From the NCBI GenBank assembly GCA_022376925.1, contig JAIOJX010000026.1, positions 197,446,400-197,510,399 on the forward strand: a stretch of DNA of 64,000 bases. Reading direction: 5' to 3'. The position numbers and the translations under genes are program-made. Below the pieces are notes generated by a model. It searched no databases. It saw nothing but the letters and a program-made list of their open reading frames with translations, and had not been told where the DNA came from. Below, piece after piece: positions 36,524-47,136 of the stretch (positions are counted from its first letter, which is position 1; each line of letters opens with the position of its first letter). The stretch is from Tragulus kanchil. Lineage: Eukaryota > Chordata > Mammalia > Artiodactyla > Tragulidae.

Positions 36524-36717
36524 AAGGAAATTATATGATTAAGTAGTTGCCTCATTTGGGCAAAGTCCATTGGCTGTTTGTATGAATTGTCCTCAGGTTT
36601 CAATTTCTTAACTTCAAAGCATTTACAGGCATAGGTTTTGGTTTGTTTAACTAGACCACCACTGTATTAAAGCTGACTCAATCTAATGGGCTCCCTGATT
36701 AATTGGTTAAACGGTCT

Positions 36718-37340
36718 GAAGGGAAATGGGAAGGTAACAAACCATTTTAAGTATAGGAGCAGTTGATTTTTGTTAATCCATCATGTATTGGTAGAACATT
36801 AGTCTCAGAGTTGGTCTAGTTGAGATTTCCAAGTCTGAACAAAATGAAACATCCGAAGTCTGAGTTGGTGCCCAGCAACCCAAGCTGTGTCTGTCCCTCC
36901 AGACTGAGTGTCCACTCGTGATGAGGGCACTGCTTGTCCTGGTGAACAGGAGGCAGGGATTGTGCTACAGCTCTCACAGCTGGGCCCTTGAGAGTCATTT
37001 ACAGGCACTCTTGTTCTTCTGAGAAACTATGACTATTCAGTTTCCAGCAGAACAGATGGAAGTTGAGACTCAGAAAGGAGGTGGCATATGGAAGATGTCA
37101 TCGTTCTCTTACACTTGAAGTAAATGGCTTGGGGTGGATTAGTTGCTGAGAAATCCCTTCAGATCAACTGAGCCAGGGTTTTCAAGTGACTTTCAGTTGA
37201 GAATTCAAGGTAGATATAAAAGCAACTGAAAGAGCACAATGATGACTACAGTAGCTGGTCTGTTTTATATAATCACACTATACATAATATTAAAGTACAC
37301 AGCCATATTGGCTATAGATATAGCACCATGTTTGGTTGTT
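36718..37340. other. Unassigned single-copy stretch
   Basis: No repeat recognised. A GC-moderate patch at 36830-37010 is open on the minus strand (67 codons) without recognisable similarity. Possibly old conserved non-coding DNA, but nothing here proves it. Confidence 0.4.
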
Positions 37341-37882
37341 TTTGTTGTTGTTGAGTCACTAAGTCGTGTCTGACTCTTTGTGACCCCATGGACTGCAGCT
37401 TGCTGGGCTTCCCTGTTCTTCACTATCTCCCTGAGGTTGCTCAAAGTCATGTCCATTGAGTCAATGATGCCATCCAACCATCTCATCCTCTGTTGCACCC
37501 TTCTCCTCCTGCCCCTAATCTTTCCCAGCATCAGGGTCTTTTCCAGTGAGTTGGCTCTTTGCATCAGGTGGCCAAAGTATTGGGGCTTCAGATCAGCATC
37601 AATCCTTCCAATGAATATTAAGGATTGATTGGTTTGATCTCCTTGCTGTCCAAGGAACTTTCAAGAGTCTTCTTCAGTGCCACAGTTCAAAAGCATCAAT
37701 TCTTTGGTGCTCAGCCTTCTTTATGGTCCGACTCTAACAACTGTACAAGACTACTGGAAAAACCATAGCTTTGACAATATGGACCGTTGTTGGCAAAGTG
37801 ATGTCTCTGCTTTTTGATATATTGTCTAGGTTTGTCCATAGTTTGTCTTCCAAGGAACAAGTGTGTTCTCATTTTCTGGCTG
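37341..37882 (-). repeat. BovB (RTE) LINE 3' portion
   Basis: The reverse strand encodes the BovB ORF2 C-terminus (frame at 37265-37564): 'EKTLMLGKIRGRRRR', 'QRMRWLDGIIDSMDM', '[15 protein letters not shown]'. The nucleotide words 'gactctttgtgaccccatgg' and 'cttcagatcagcatcaatcc' agree. The ORF is truncated and not functional. BovB is the RTE element known to have entered ruminants horizontally. Confidence 0.93.
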
Positions 37883-38630
37883 TAACACTGCTTAATATCT
37901 GGAATAAATCTTAGCACCAAAAAATAGCTCTGTGCTCCTGAAGCTTAATTAGGATTCATCCTTCCTATGTGATTAGGATAAGTTACCAAAAAAAAAAAAA
38001 GAGTTCTTATTTTGCATTTTGACATAGTATTTTCGAGTCTGATACCAATATTCATCACTCACATTTTTGTATGACCTGAAAGGTGCTGGGGTTTCATCTT
38101 GGCATCATTTCATATTCTTTTTTTTCTTATAGTGTATCATTTTAGAAACTCTGGACTAAAATCAGAGCAAAATACTGAAAATGTCTTAAACAACACAAAT
38201 ATTAATTCATTTAAATAAGTTTGGAAATAGGTGGGCCCAGTGTTAACTCAATAAAATGCTAAATTTGTATGAATTTTAAAGTCAAAAGTAGATATATAAA
38301 GAAAATCTGAGCTCATGAGCAGCTCAAAGTCCAAAACTCAAACCCAAGTCCAAAGATGGCCATCATCCCGCACTCAATTCATTTATTTCTCCTTTGTTGT
38401 CAGGGTTCTCCCAGGGAGAGGATTCAAAAGCACAGGTCACTGTGACCTTGTGAACATAGTGATGCTGATGATTAGAACAGACTGGTGAAGTTTAGTTATT
38501 TTACACATGTCAAAGGGATTTAGTTGGATCAACTTTTCACTGTTCTAGAGATCAGGGAACAATCTAATTGACCTAATGGCATGTTAAATTCATAAAGACA
38601 TTTTTAGTTCCTAATAAGCCAAAGTTTGGG

Positions 38631-38834
38631 CTTCCCTGGTAGTTCAGGAGGTAAAGAATCCACCTGCAAAGCAGGAGACCCACTCCATGTATTGGAAAGA
38701 TCCCCTGGAGAAGGAAATAGCAACTCATTCCTGTATTCTTGTCTGAAAAATCCCATGGACAGAGGAGCCTGGTGGGCTACCATCCATGGGGTCACAAAGA
38801 GTCAAACGTGACTAAGTAATTCACACTTACTTAC
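38631..38834 (+). repeat. Bov-tA SINE
   Basis: 'gggcttccctggtagttcag', 'gtaaagaatccacctgcaaa', 'ctggagaaggaaatagcaac', 'gaggagcctggtgggctacc', 'cacaaagagtcaaacgtgac'. The box B region is eroded ('agacccactccatgta'). Confidence 0.93.
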
Positions 38835-39785
38835 CTTTTAGTCAAAAGCATCAATTCTTTGGTGCTCAGCCTTCTTTATGGTCCGACTCTAACAACTGTA
38901 CAAGACTACTGGAAAAACCATAGCTTTGACAATATGGACCGTTGTTGGCAAAGTGATGTCTCTGCTTTTTGATATATTGTCTAGGTTTGTCCATAGTTTG
39001 TCTTCCAAGGAACAAGTGTGTTCTCATTTTCTGGCTGTAACACTGCTTAATATCTGGAATAAATCTTAGCACCAAAAAATAGCTCTGTGCTCCTGAAGCT
39101 TAATTAGGATTCATCCTTCCTATGTGATTAGGATAAGTTACCAAAAAAAAAAAAAGAGTTCTTATTTTGCATTTTGACATAGTATTTTCGAGTCTGATAC
39201 CAATATTCATCACTCACATTTTTGTATGACCTGAAAGGTGCTGGGGTTTCATCTTGGCATCATTTCATATTCTTTTTTTTCTTATAGTGTATCATTTTAG
39301 AAACTCTGGACTAAAATCAGAGTAAAATACTGAAAATGTCTTAAACAACACAAATATTAATTCATTTAAATAAGTTTGGAAATAGGTGGGCCCAGTGTTA
39401 ACTCAATAAAATGCTAAATTTGTATGAATTTTAAAGTCAAAAGTAGATATATAAAGAAAATCTGAGCTCATGAGCAGCTCAAAGTCCAAAACTCAAACCC
39501 AAGTCCAAAGATGGCCATCATCCCGCACTCAATTCATTTATTTCTCCTTTGTTGTCAGGGTTCTCCCAGGGAGAGGATTCAAAAGCACAGGTCACTGTGA
39601 CCTTGTGAACATAGTGATGCTGATGATTAGAACAGACTGGTGAAGTTTAGTTATTTTACACATGTCAAAGGGATTTAGTTGGATCAACTTTTCACTGTTC
39701 TAGAGATCAGGGAACAATCTAATTGACCTAATGGCATGTTAAATTCATAAAGACATTTTTAGTTCCTAATAAGCCAAAGTTTGGG

Positions 39786-39989
39786 CTTCCCTGGTAGTTC
39801 AGGAGGTAAAGAATCCACCTGCAAAGCAGGAGACCCACTCCATGTATTGGAAAGATCCCCTGGAGAAGGAAATAGCAACTCATTCCTGTATTCTTGTCTG
39901 AAAAATCCCATGGACAGAGGAGCCTGGTGGGCTACCATCCATGGGGTCACAAAGAGTCAAACGTGACTAAGTAATTCACACTTACTTAC
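39786..39989 (+). repeat. Bov-tA SINE, second copy
   Basis: Repeat of 38631-38834 by pair 16. Confidence 0.93.
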
Positions 39990-39990
39990 C

Positions 39991-40680
39991 TAAGTCAAAG
40001 TTTAGTCTACTGTCCAAACCGTATTTAGTTTTAGATCTTTGTCTTGGTAATGTCTTTAAGAAATAGGTAGTATATTTCATACATTCTGGGAAGTATCTAC
40101 TATAATGTAAGTATTATATAAGGAAAGTTACTATTGATGATAAAAGTTACAAATGATGATAAAACACTTAAAATATTACCATTCCACCCAAGAGCTTTAT
40201 TCAAATCTAAAAATTTTAAAAAGATTAGTTATAGCAGCAATAAGCATGCAATGTTATAGTTCAGGGCTTGTTTTTCTCCTATTTTTCTTCTTCTTATTAT
40301 TTTAAATTTTGGGGTGAAGGTGAGAAGTGGAAACTACTATAAAGTTTAAATCAGTAGTACTAAATAAATACATTTCTTCCTTAAAAGGAGCAGGACCATC
40401 CTATAAATTAGTCCACTTAAGAAAGATGGAAAGAATGCTGATGAGCCACTGAAAACATGACCTGGCTAAAGACAGTTTAATGTCAAGGTTAATGTTAAGA
40501 TTAAACTTACGGACTTTAGGGTTAGATACATATGGGTTTCATTCCCAAATTCTGCTACTTTTTATCTGTCTGAACTCAAGAAACTTTTAAAATCTTCTCA
40601 AGCCTCAGTTTTCTCAACTGTAAAGTTGATATGCTAATAATTATTTCATTGTTTTAATTAATATTCAGGGTTAAATAATT
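39991..40680. other. Unassigned stretch with a probable MIR
   Basis: Mostly AT-rich and unrecognised. At 40510-40660, 'cctcagttttctcaactgta' and 'aagttgatatgctaataatt' fit an antisense MIR core. Confidence 0.4.
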
Positions 40681-40684
40681 TAAA

Positions 40685-40741
40685 AATATTCAGGGTTGAT
40701 TTCCATTGAGTAAATCCTAAAAGAAATCAACCCTGAATATT
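40685..40741. repeat. Perfect 19-bp inverted repeat at the 5' edge of a BovB fragment
   Basis: 'aatattcagggttgatttc' (40685-40703) and its exact reverse complement (40723-40741) are separated by 19 bases, so the region can form a hairpin. The right arm is BovB sequence. The left arm is therefore BovB in inverted orientation, as produced by twin priming. A third partial copy of 'aatattcagggtt' lies at 40660. Confidence 0.8.
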
Positions 40742-41008
40742 CATTGGAAGGAATGATGCTGAAGCTGAAGCTCACATTGGCTACCTGATGTGAAGAGATG
40801 ACTCACTGGAAAAAACCCTAATGTTGGGAAAAATAGAAGGCAAAAGAAAAAGGGGATGACAGAGGACCATATGGTTGGATGGCGTCACTGAGTCAATGGA
40901 CATGAGTTTGAGCAAGCTCTGGGAGATGGTGAAGGACAGGGAAGCCTGGCGTGCTGCAGTTCATGGGGTCACAAAGAGTCAGACATGACTGAGCGACTGA
41001 ACTGAACT
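40709..41008 (+). repeat. BovB (RTE) LINE 3' end
   Basis: 'cattggaaggaatgatgctg', 'gatgactcactggaaaaaac', 'gggatgacagaggaccatat', 'ggcgtcactgagtcaatgga' and 'gtcacaaagagtcagacatg' match the BovB 3' terminus on the + strand. Frameshifted, 5'-truncated copy. Confidence 0.92.
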
Positions 41009-41499
41009 TATTTTATTGAGCTTAGACTGTAACAAGGTAATACACATTAGTCATTTCTTGGTGAGCAGTACACAGACATTACTCATTCGGTGTGTGTTAA
41101 TCATGATGACTATAATTGTGTGTTGATACAAAAGTCATGGTAGAAGAAAACCACAAGAAGCATTCTGAATTATATGTGTATTTCAGAACAGGGAAATTAA
41201 ACTATGACACATAAACAAAAACATTCAAATAGCATATCTTCAAAACTCCAATTGCAAACATTTTTTCTTCATAATTACCTTTTAAATGGGAACCCTGACT
41301 GAAGCCTGCAAAGCAATTTACCTTGTTCTTTCCAGGCAGATAATGGACACTCATGTCTCCTTGATGATACTGCAGCTCAGCACTAATTTCCACTCTAGGC
41401 TGTCGGCTATTAATGTCCAGATGCCTGTAGTTTGAACCAATCTGCTTTTCCAAGCCCAGTCTTTGAAATAAAAAAGCAAAATTATATTATTTTAAATTA

Positions 41500-41700
41500 T
41501 ATTAAGTATATTCTTAGGAATACTAAACTATATTATTTAATGAGATTTAATGATATTCTATTATAATTAATAATATATTATAGTATTATTTACATTTAAA
41601 ATATTTAAATTAAAAATTTAATAGTATAAATGTTTTAATAATATTTAAATAAATATTAATTATTTAGAGGGGCTTTGCGATCATTTTGTGTCGTAAAATT
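41500..41700. repeat. AT-rich low-complexity block
   Basis: Nearly pure A/T ('tattataattaataatatat' style) with no coding potential. Repeated at 42560-42760. Confidence 0.7.
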
Positions 41701-41883
41701 TTTTTCTAGCAAAGGATTGAGAGGGAACCTTTGTCTGATGTATATGTTGCAATATTTGTGAATGCAGATTAGGTGACATGAAAAGAAACAAGAACCTTGC
41801 TAAGTCTGGAGTCATGGTTTCCTGGTTCTTCATGTCCTCTGAGTTTCAATAGTGTGTCTATCATCCAAAATAGGTATAATAAA

Positions 41884-42085
41884 GTTTTTTTTCTTTTTTA
41901 AATTTTTAATTTTTTAAACTGAACGATAATTGCTTTACAGAACTTTGTTGTTTTCTGCCAAATATCAGCATGAATCAGCCATAGGTATACATGTGCACCC
42001 TCCTCTTGAACTTCCCTCCCATCTTCCTCCACATTCCACCACTCCAGCTTGTTACAGAGCCCCAGTTTGAGTACCCTGAGTCATA
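41884..42085 (-). repeat. Ruminant L1 3'UTR fragment
   Basis: Reverse strand: 'aacgataattgctttacaga', 'actttgttgttttctgccaa', 'agcatgaatcagccatagg', 'gagtaccctgagtcatacag' match the 3'UTR of ruminant L1. Second copy at 42945-43147. Confidence 0.85.
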
Positions 42086-42944
42086 CAGCACTTCGTTCTC
42101 AGCTATAATCTTTGCTTGTAAGCTGTTGAAGTGTTCTTGTTGAAAAGTATGCGAGAACGATTGAGAAATACTTTTACTAAACACTAATAGCTAAAGAAAA
42201 CAATGTGCAAATGTTTTAATTTGTGAGCAGATAACCTTGTTATGTTAGCAAAGATTACTTCACTCTTTCAATTAAAATCACAATCTTCTATATCTTTAAA
42301 TAATAAACAAAAACATTCAAATAGCATATCTTCAAAACTCCAATTGCAAACATTTTTCTTCATAATTACCTTTTAAATGGCCCTGTCCGGCTTATTGAAT
42401 AATGGACACTCATGTCTCCTTGATGATACTGCAGCTCAGCACTAATTTCCACTCTAGGCTGTCGGCTATTAATGTCCAGATGCCTGTAGTTTGAACCAAT
42501 CTGCTTTTCCAAGCCCAGTCTTTGAAATAAAAAAGCAAAATTATATTATTTTAAATTATATTAAGTATATTCTTAGGAATACTAAACTATATTATTTAAT
42601 GAGATTTAATGATATTCTATTATAATTAATAATATATTATAGTATTATTTACATTTAAAATATTTAAATTAAAAATTTAATAGTATAAATGTTTTAATAA
42701 TATTTAAATAAATATTAATTATTTAGAGGGGCTTTGCGATCATTTTGTGTCGTAAAATTTTTTTCTAGCAAAGGATTGAGAGGGAACCTTTGTCTGATGT
42801 ATATGTTGCAATATTTGTGAATGCAGATTAGGTGACATGAAAAAGAAACAAGAACCTTGCTAAGTCTGGAGTCATGGTTTCCTGGTTCTTCATGTCCTCT
42901 GAGTTTCAATAGTGTGTCTATCATCCAAAATAGGTATAATAAAG

Positions 42945-43147
42945 TTTTTTTTCTTTTTTAAATTTTTAATTTTTTAAACTGAACGATAATTGCTTTACAG
43001 AACTTTGTTGTTTTCTGCCAAATATCAGCATGAATCAGCCATAGGTATACATGTGCACCCTCCCTCTTGAACTTCCCTCCCATCTTCCTCCACATTCCAC
43101 CACTCCAGCTTGTTACAGAGCCCCAGTTTGAGTACCCTGAGTCATAC
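42945..43147 (-). repeat. Ruminant L1 3'UTR fragment, second copy
   Basis: Repeat of 41884-42085 by pair 17, with one extra C near 43063. Confidence 0.85.
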
Positions 43148-43368
43148 AGCACTTCGTTCTCAGCTATAATCTTTGCTTGTAAGCTGTTGAAGTGTTCTTG
43201 TTGAAAAGTATGCGAGAACGATTGAGAAATACTTTTACTAAACACTAATAGCTAAAGAAAACAATGTGCAAATGTTTTAATTTGTGAGCAGATAACCTTG
43301 TTATGTTAGCAAAGATTACTTCACTCTTTCAATTAAAATCACAATCTTCTATATCTTTAAATAATAAA

Positions 43369-43617
43369 TAAAGTTATATAGAGTTTACTCAATGCTATAA
43401 TATCTCATATAGCAACCTGCAAACTTGGTCTTCTATCCCAACAAATTTGTCTTTTTTCCTCTTTAGAGCTTATTAGCATATAATAGCTTAGTACAAGTTT
43501 TACCTGTTTATCTTGTGTGTCTTCCTCTTACCCTACCCACATTGCATCAGGGAATTTTATCTGTTTGGTTCACTGTTACCTACATAGTTCTTTGCATGGT
43601 CTTTGGCACATATACAT
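43369..43617. other. Unassigned single-copy stretch
   Basis: AT-rich; nothing recognised. Confidence 0.4.
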
Positions 43618-43836
43618 GCACGCTCAGTCTCTTCAGTCATGCCTAACTCCTTGTGAACCAATGGACTGTAGCCCACCAGGCTCCTCTGTCCATGGGGACT
43701 CTCCAGGCAAGAATCTGGAGTGTGTTGATACGCCCTCCTCTGGGGGATATTCCTGACCTAGGGATTAAACTCACATCTCTTATGTCTCCTGAATTGGCAG
43801 GTGGGTTCTTTACCTCTAGTGGCACCTGGGAAGCCC
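43618..43836 (-). repeat. Bov-tA SINE (diverged)
   Basis: 'gtagcccaccaggctcctct', 'ggggactctccaggcaagaa', 'gacctagggattaaactcac', ending 'ggcacctgggaagcccc'. Several substitutions suggest an older copy. Confidence 0.88.
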
Positions 43837-44009
43837 CTTTGCCACATAGTAGGCTCTCAATAAATGTTGAAGAGTCATTGAACAAGTCGTTAGGACTAAT
43901 TCAACCTCAGTTGATGCAACTTTGGAACTTTAAGTGACAAAATTCTTAAAGGTGGAGAAACTGACCAAGACCATAACAGGTGGCAGGTACGAATACATTG
44001 TGATTGAAT

Positions 44010-44130
44010 CCATAATCTCCATTTATGGATGAGGAAATTGAGGCAGAGAGAACTGAAGTAACTCCCAAGCTCATAGGTGGAGTCAGGATTGGGCACAGGC
44101 TGATATGGAAGTCTAGCTACTGTACTATTT
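44010..44130 (+). repeat. MIR SINE
   Basis: 'atggatgaggaaattgaggc', 'agagagaactgaagtaactc' and 'ataggtggagtcaggattgg' match the sense MIR core. Confidence 0.75.
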
Positions 44131-44534
44131 CCAGGAGACAGAAAGGTGAGGGCTCTGAGGTCAGAAACATGTTGGGGACGGGGAGGGGGAAGAGGACATA
44201 AAAGAAATCAAGTGCTTTGAACTCTAATACCATGTCTACCATGATGGTAATAATCGGTCTTTCCATACATGCTAAAGACGAAGAACTGTTTTCTGACATA
44301 CCAAGAGCCTCTCTTTACCACTGCAGTAATTTCTGAAGCAAAGAAAAACCAGGAAGATTTCTTTTCTTCTCTTTTCAGGTGAACTTTGGTGTATTTTTGG
44401 AAAGACATTTTAAAGTCTGATGTCAGTATTCAAAGCTAATTGGTTTTGTGCTCAGATTAAGTCATAAGTGGTAAACTACAATAAATGATGCAAAAGAAAA
44501 GAAATAGGAGGGAAGGGGGCAGGGCACAACCATT
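44131..44534. other. Unassigned single-copy stretch upstream of the retrocopy
   Basis: No repeat or gene recognised. It ends with 'cattaaaagaatg', which contains the TT/AAAA target used by the KCNAB3 retrocopy. Confidence 0.45.
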
Positions 44535-44551
44535 AAAAGAATGATACAGCC
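44535..44551 (+). repeat. Left target-site duplication of the KCNAB3 retrocopy
   Basis: 'aaaagaatgatacagcc' (17 bp), preceded by tt, giving an L1-endonuclease type TT/AAAA site. The same 17 bases follow the A tail at 47137-47153 and, through duplication pair 18, occur a third time at 48235-48251. Confidence 0.95.
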
Positions 44552-44975
44552 AGCCGGGCCGGCTGCCGACGCGGCTGGGAGCCTAGCGGGTCCGCTGCGG
44601 TTCGGGCAGAGGTGGCACCTCTCTTCCGCCCCCCCAACCCTCGTCCCTAAGTTCCTATCCTCCGAGGACCAACTTCAACCTTCACCTTCGTCCAATTCTC
44701 CCTCTCCTCTCCGCGCCGGTGCCCCCGAATGCTAATCGCTCCACTCGTGGCGCCCCCCGCGTTTCTCCTCTCCGCGGCAAACCCCACGGCCTCCAGCAGC
44801 CCGCCCCCGCGGGCCTGATCCTGCCTGGCAGCTCCCGCTGCAACCTCCTCAACCTTCCCGCTCTCGCAGGGCGCGCGCCTCTACACCCTCAGGTGTCCCC
44901 CCCACCCCCCGGGCTTCCCGGCTCCCTCCTCCTCCCGCCCCCTCGGAGCCCCCTCCCCAGCCTTGGCTGGCGGGC

Positions 44976-46192
44976 ATGCAAGTGTCTATCGCGTGCACTG
45001 AGCAGAACCTTCGCAGCCGGAGCAGTGAGGACAGTCTGTGTGGACCCTGGCCGGGCTCCGGGGGCGGTAATGGCGGGCCGGTCGGCGGGGGGGCATAGGA
45101 ATCCTCCAGGGGGAGGAGGGTCGGGCCCCAAGGCCCGGGCCACAGTGATCCCCCGACCCCCAGCGCCCGCTGGGGCCCTCCGAGAGAGCACCGGCCGAGG
45201 CACTGGCATGAAATACAGGAACCTAGGGAAGTCTGGCCTTCGGGTATCCTGCCTTGGCCTAGGCACCTGGGTCACATTTGGTTCTCAGATCTCAGATGAG
45301 ACAGCAGAGGACGTGCTGACGGTAGCCTATGAGCACGGCGTGAACCTGTTCAACACCGCCGAAGTGTATGCAGCGGGAAAGGCTGAAAGAACTCTAGGAA
45401 ACATCCTCAAAAGCAAAGGTTGGAGGAAATCAAGCTATGTCATCACCACCAAGATTTTCTGGGGAGGACAGGCAGAAACGGAGCTAGGCTTGAGCCGCAA
45501 ACACACCATTGAGGGCCTGCGAGGATCCCTGGAGCGCCTCCAGCTGGGATATGTGGACATCGTCTTTGCCAATCGCTCAGACCCCAACAGTACCATGGAG
45601 GAGATCGTGCGAGCCACGACCTACGTCATCAACCAGGGCCTGGCCCTCTACTGGGGCACATCCCGATGGGGGGCTGCAGAAATCATGGAGGCCTACTCCA
45701 TGGCCAGACAGTTCAATCTGATTCCTCCAGTGTGTGAACAAGCTGAGCACCGTCTGTTTCAGAGAGAGAAGGTGGAGATGCAGCTGCCGGAGCTCTACCA
45801 CAAGATTGGTGTTGGCTCAGTCACCTGGTCCCCTTTGGCCTGTGGCCTCATCACTAGCAAGTATGATGGGCCAGGCCCAGATTCCTGCAGGGCCACCATC
45901 AAGGGCTACTAGTGGCACAGAGACAAAGTGCACAGTGAGGAGGGCCAAGAAGCAACAAGCCAAAGTCATGGACCTCCTCCCCATCGCTCACCAGCTGGGC
46001 TGCACTGTGGCACAGCTTGCTATTGCGTGGTGTCTCCGAAGTGAGGGGGTCAGCTCAGTCCTGCTGGGGGTGTCCAGTTCGGAACAGCTGATGGAGCACC
46101 TGGGCGCCCTGCAGGTGCTGAGTCAGCTGACCCTGCAGATGGTGATGGAGATAGACGGGCTGCTGGGCAACAAGCCACATCCCAAGAAATAG
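44976..46192 (+). pseudogene. KCNAB3: Coding remnant within the KCNAB3 retrocopy
   Basis: Three reading-frame segments cover the ancestral coding sequence. Segment 1 is 44976-45093. Segment 2 continues from 45094 in the next frame to the TAG at 45910-45912. After that stop codon it runs on to the second frameshift near 45945. Segment 3 is 45947-46192. The first holds the variable N-terminus. The second holds most of the AKR barrel, including the Tyr of 'AEVYAAG' and the Lys of 'TTKIFWGG'. The third holds the last strands and helix and the C-terminus 'NKPHPKK'. Segment 2 alone could give a long open frame, but it ends before the C-terminal third of the domain. Confidence 0.93.
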
Positions 46193-47101
46193 TCCACTGG
46201 GGGCGCAGGAACCCAAACCTGGAGCCGCCGCACCCCTCCAGAACTGTGTCCCCGCCTCCGCCTCCCTCCCGCGCCGGATCCCTCCACGCAGCGGCCCGAG
46301 CCAGGGCGGCCCCGCCCACTAACGAGTTCCGGCTCGAGTAGCAAAGCATGAACAAAGCCATATCCTTCCGCAGTGGGGCTTGAGAGGAAAAGTAGTCCGC
46401 TGCCCACTTCTGCGTCGTCCTAGGCCTTCCTGCTAATCCTGGGCATGTGCTACTGGGCCTACCCCTCTCTGCCACTTTGGTTTCTCTCCCTTCTCTCGTC
46501 CCCTAATCGCTGAGGTCCGGGGCGGGGAAAAAAAGGCAGATATAAGACCCATGCAGAGTACCTCAAAAGTGGCCCATGAAATATCGTCAAGGAATTGTGA
46601 GTTCTAGTAAGAAGTGGGTTGCGGTGTCATCTGGCACAAAGGAAATGGGACTCTTACATTCATTTTACAAAGGAAACCAGGCTGGTCCTGGCAGGAAGTG
46701 AATAATGACCTTTGGGAAACCGGGACCCTGCCTCAACTGGGAGGTGGAGGAAGGCTTGAAACCAGAACTCATGCTGATATTTGTTCTTGCCGAGAAGGCA
46801 GGCTGGGAGTGCAGTAGCAAAGTACTGATGAGTGACATTTGATGGCCGGCCTATAGAGTGTCCTGGCGACAGTGGCCGAGGGAGACCTTGGAAAGTACAT
46901 TAGGCCGCGATTTGCTGGAAACAGTGACAGTCTTTCGGTCACGGCAAGGAAATGGGGCTGACATAATAAATTCGGGGATAAACTTTTGAGCCTTGAGCAG
47001 GACTTCCTACCTGGCCAAGGAGAACCATAGTCTTCCTCCTGACAATAATCTTAAAGCAATAATGATGGCCCCTCTTGTGTAAGACTTCCCAGGGAACTGT
47101 A

Positions 47102-47107
47102 AATAAA
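47102..47107 (+). promoter_or_regulatory. AATAAA polyadenylation signal of the retrocopied mRNA
   Basis: AATAAA lies 17 bases before the A-rich tail at 47125-47140 (interrupted by one G), as expected of a processed mRNA. Second copy at 48201-48206. Confidence 0.85.
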
Positions 47108-47136
47108 ATCTCAGCTTGATCATCAAAAAAAGAAAA

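Larger units (their letters stand above)
34577..36717. repeat. Tandem ~1.09-kb duplication, pair 15
   Basis: 34577-35633 recurs at 35666-36717 (offset 1089 falling to 1085). Differences include a small indel at 34627/35711 and 'gggcgcacgcgctcc' versus 'gggccccacgctcc' inside the SINE. Filler is 35634-35665. Confidence 0.94.
37687..39990. repeat. Tandem ~1.16-kb duplication, pair 16
   Basis: 37687-38836 recurs at 38842-39990 (offset 1155) with about one substitution (38169 c versus 39324 t). The left edge cuts the BovB element, so only its 5'-ward part is repeated. Filler is only about five bases. Confidence 0.96.
41211..43368. repeat. Tandem ~1.09-kb duplication, pair 17 (with an internal mismatch block)
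   Basis: 41211-42307 recurs at 42303-43368. Offset is 1092 at the start and 1059-1061 after 41341. The copies differ at 41290-41340 versus 42381-42399: 51 unrelated bases against 19. Elsewhere they match except for single-base indels (42842, 43063). Confidence 0.93.
44552..47124 (+). pseudogene. KCNAB3: Processed retrocopy (pseudogene) of KCNAB3, K+ channel beta-3 subunit
   Basis: Intronless copy of an mRNA encoding KCNAB3, the aldo-keto-reductase-fold cytoplasmic subunit of Kv1 channels. The coding remnant runs from ATG 44976 to TAG 46190-46192. Setting aside two extra bases it spans 404 codons plus stop, the length I recall for the family member. Recognisable blocks: N-terminus '[19 protein letters not shown]', then '[19 protein letters not shown]', '[16 protein letters not shown]', '[13 protein letters not shown]', '[18 protein letters not shown]', '[12 protein letters not shown]', 'KKQQAKVMDLLP', 'LGCTVAQLAIAWCLRSEG'. 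Lesions: one extra G in the G7 run 45087-45093 (stop at 45096), a Gln-to-stop change (TAG 45910-45912) and one extra C at 45945-45946. At 45352-45354 the family's catalytic Asp in '[12 protein letters not shown]' is Asn. A GC-rich 5'UTR (44552-44975) and a 3'UTR of about 930 bases are retained. The open frame from 44719 is 5'UTR read-through. Not a functional gene. Confidence 0.95.

Noticed and set aside
40520..42760. AT-rich blocks as an origin or matrix-attachment site
   Set aside because: Low-complexity A/T alone is not evidence for either, and the sequence shows nothing more specific.
44719..45912. A 397-codon open frame that could be called an intact gene
   Set aside because: Its first ~125 codons are 5'UTR and wrong-frame N-terminus of a KCNAB3 retrocopy, the true start is 44976 in another frame, and it stops before the C-terminal third of the domain.
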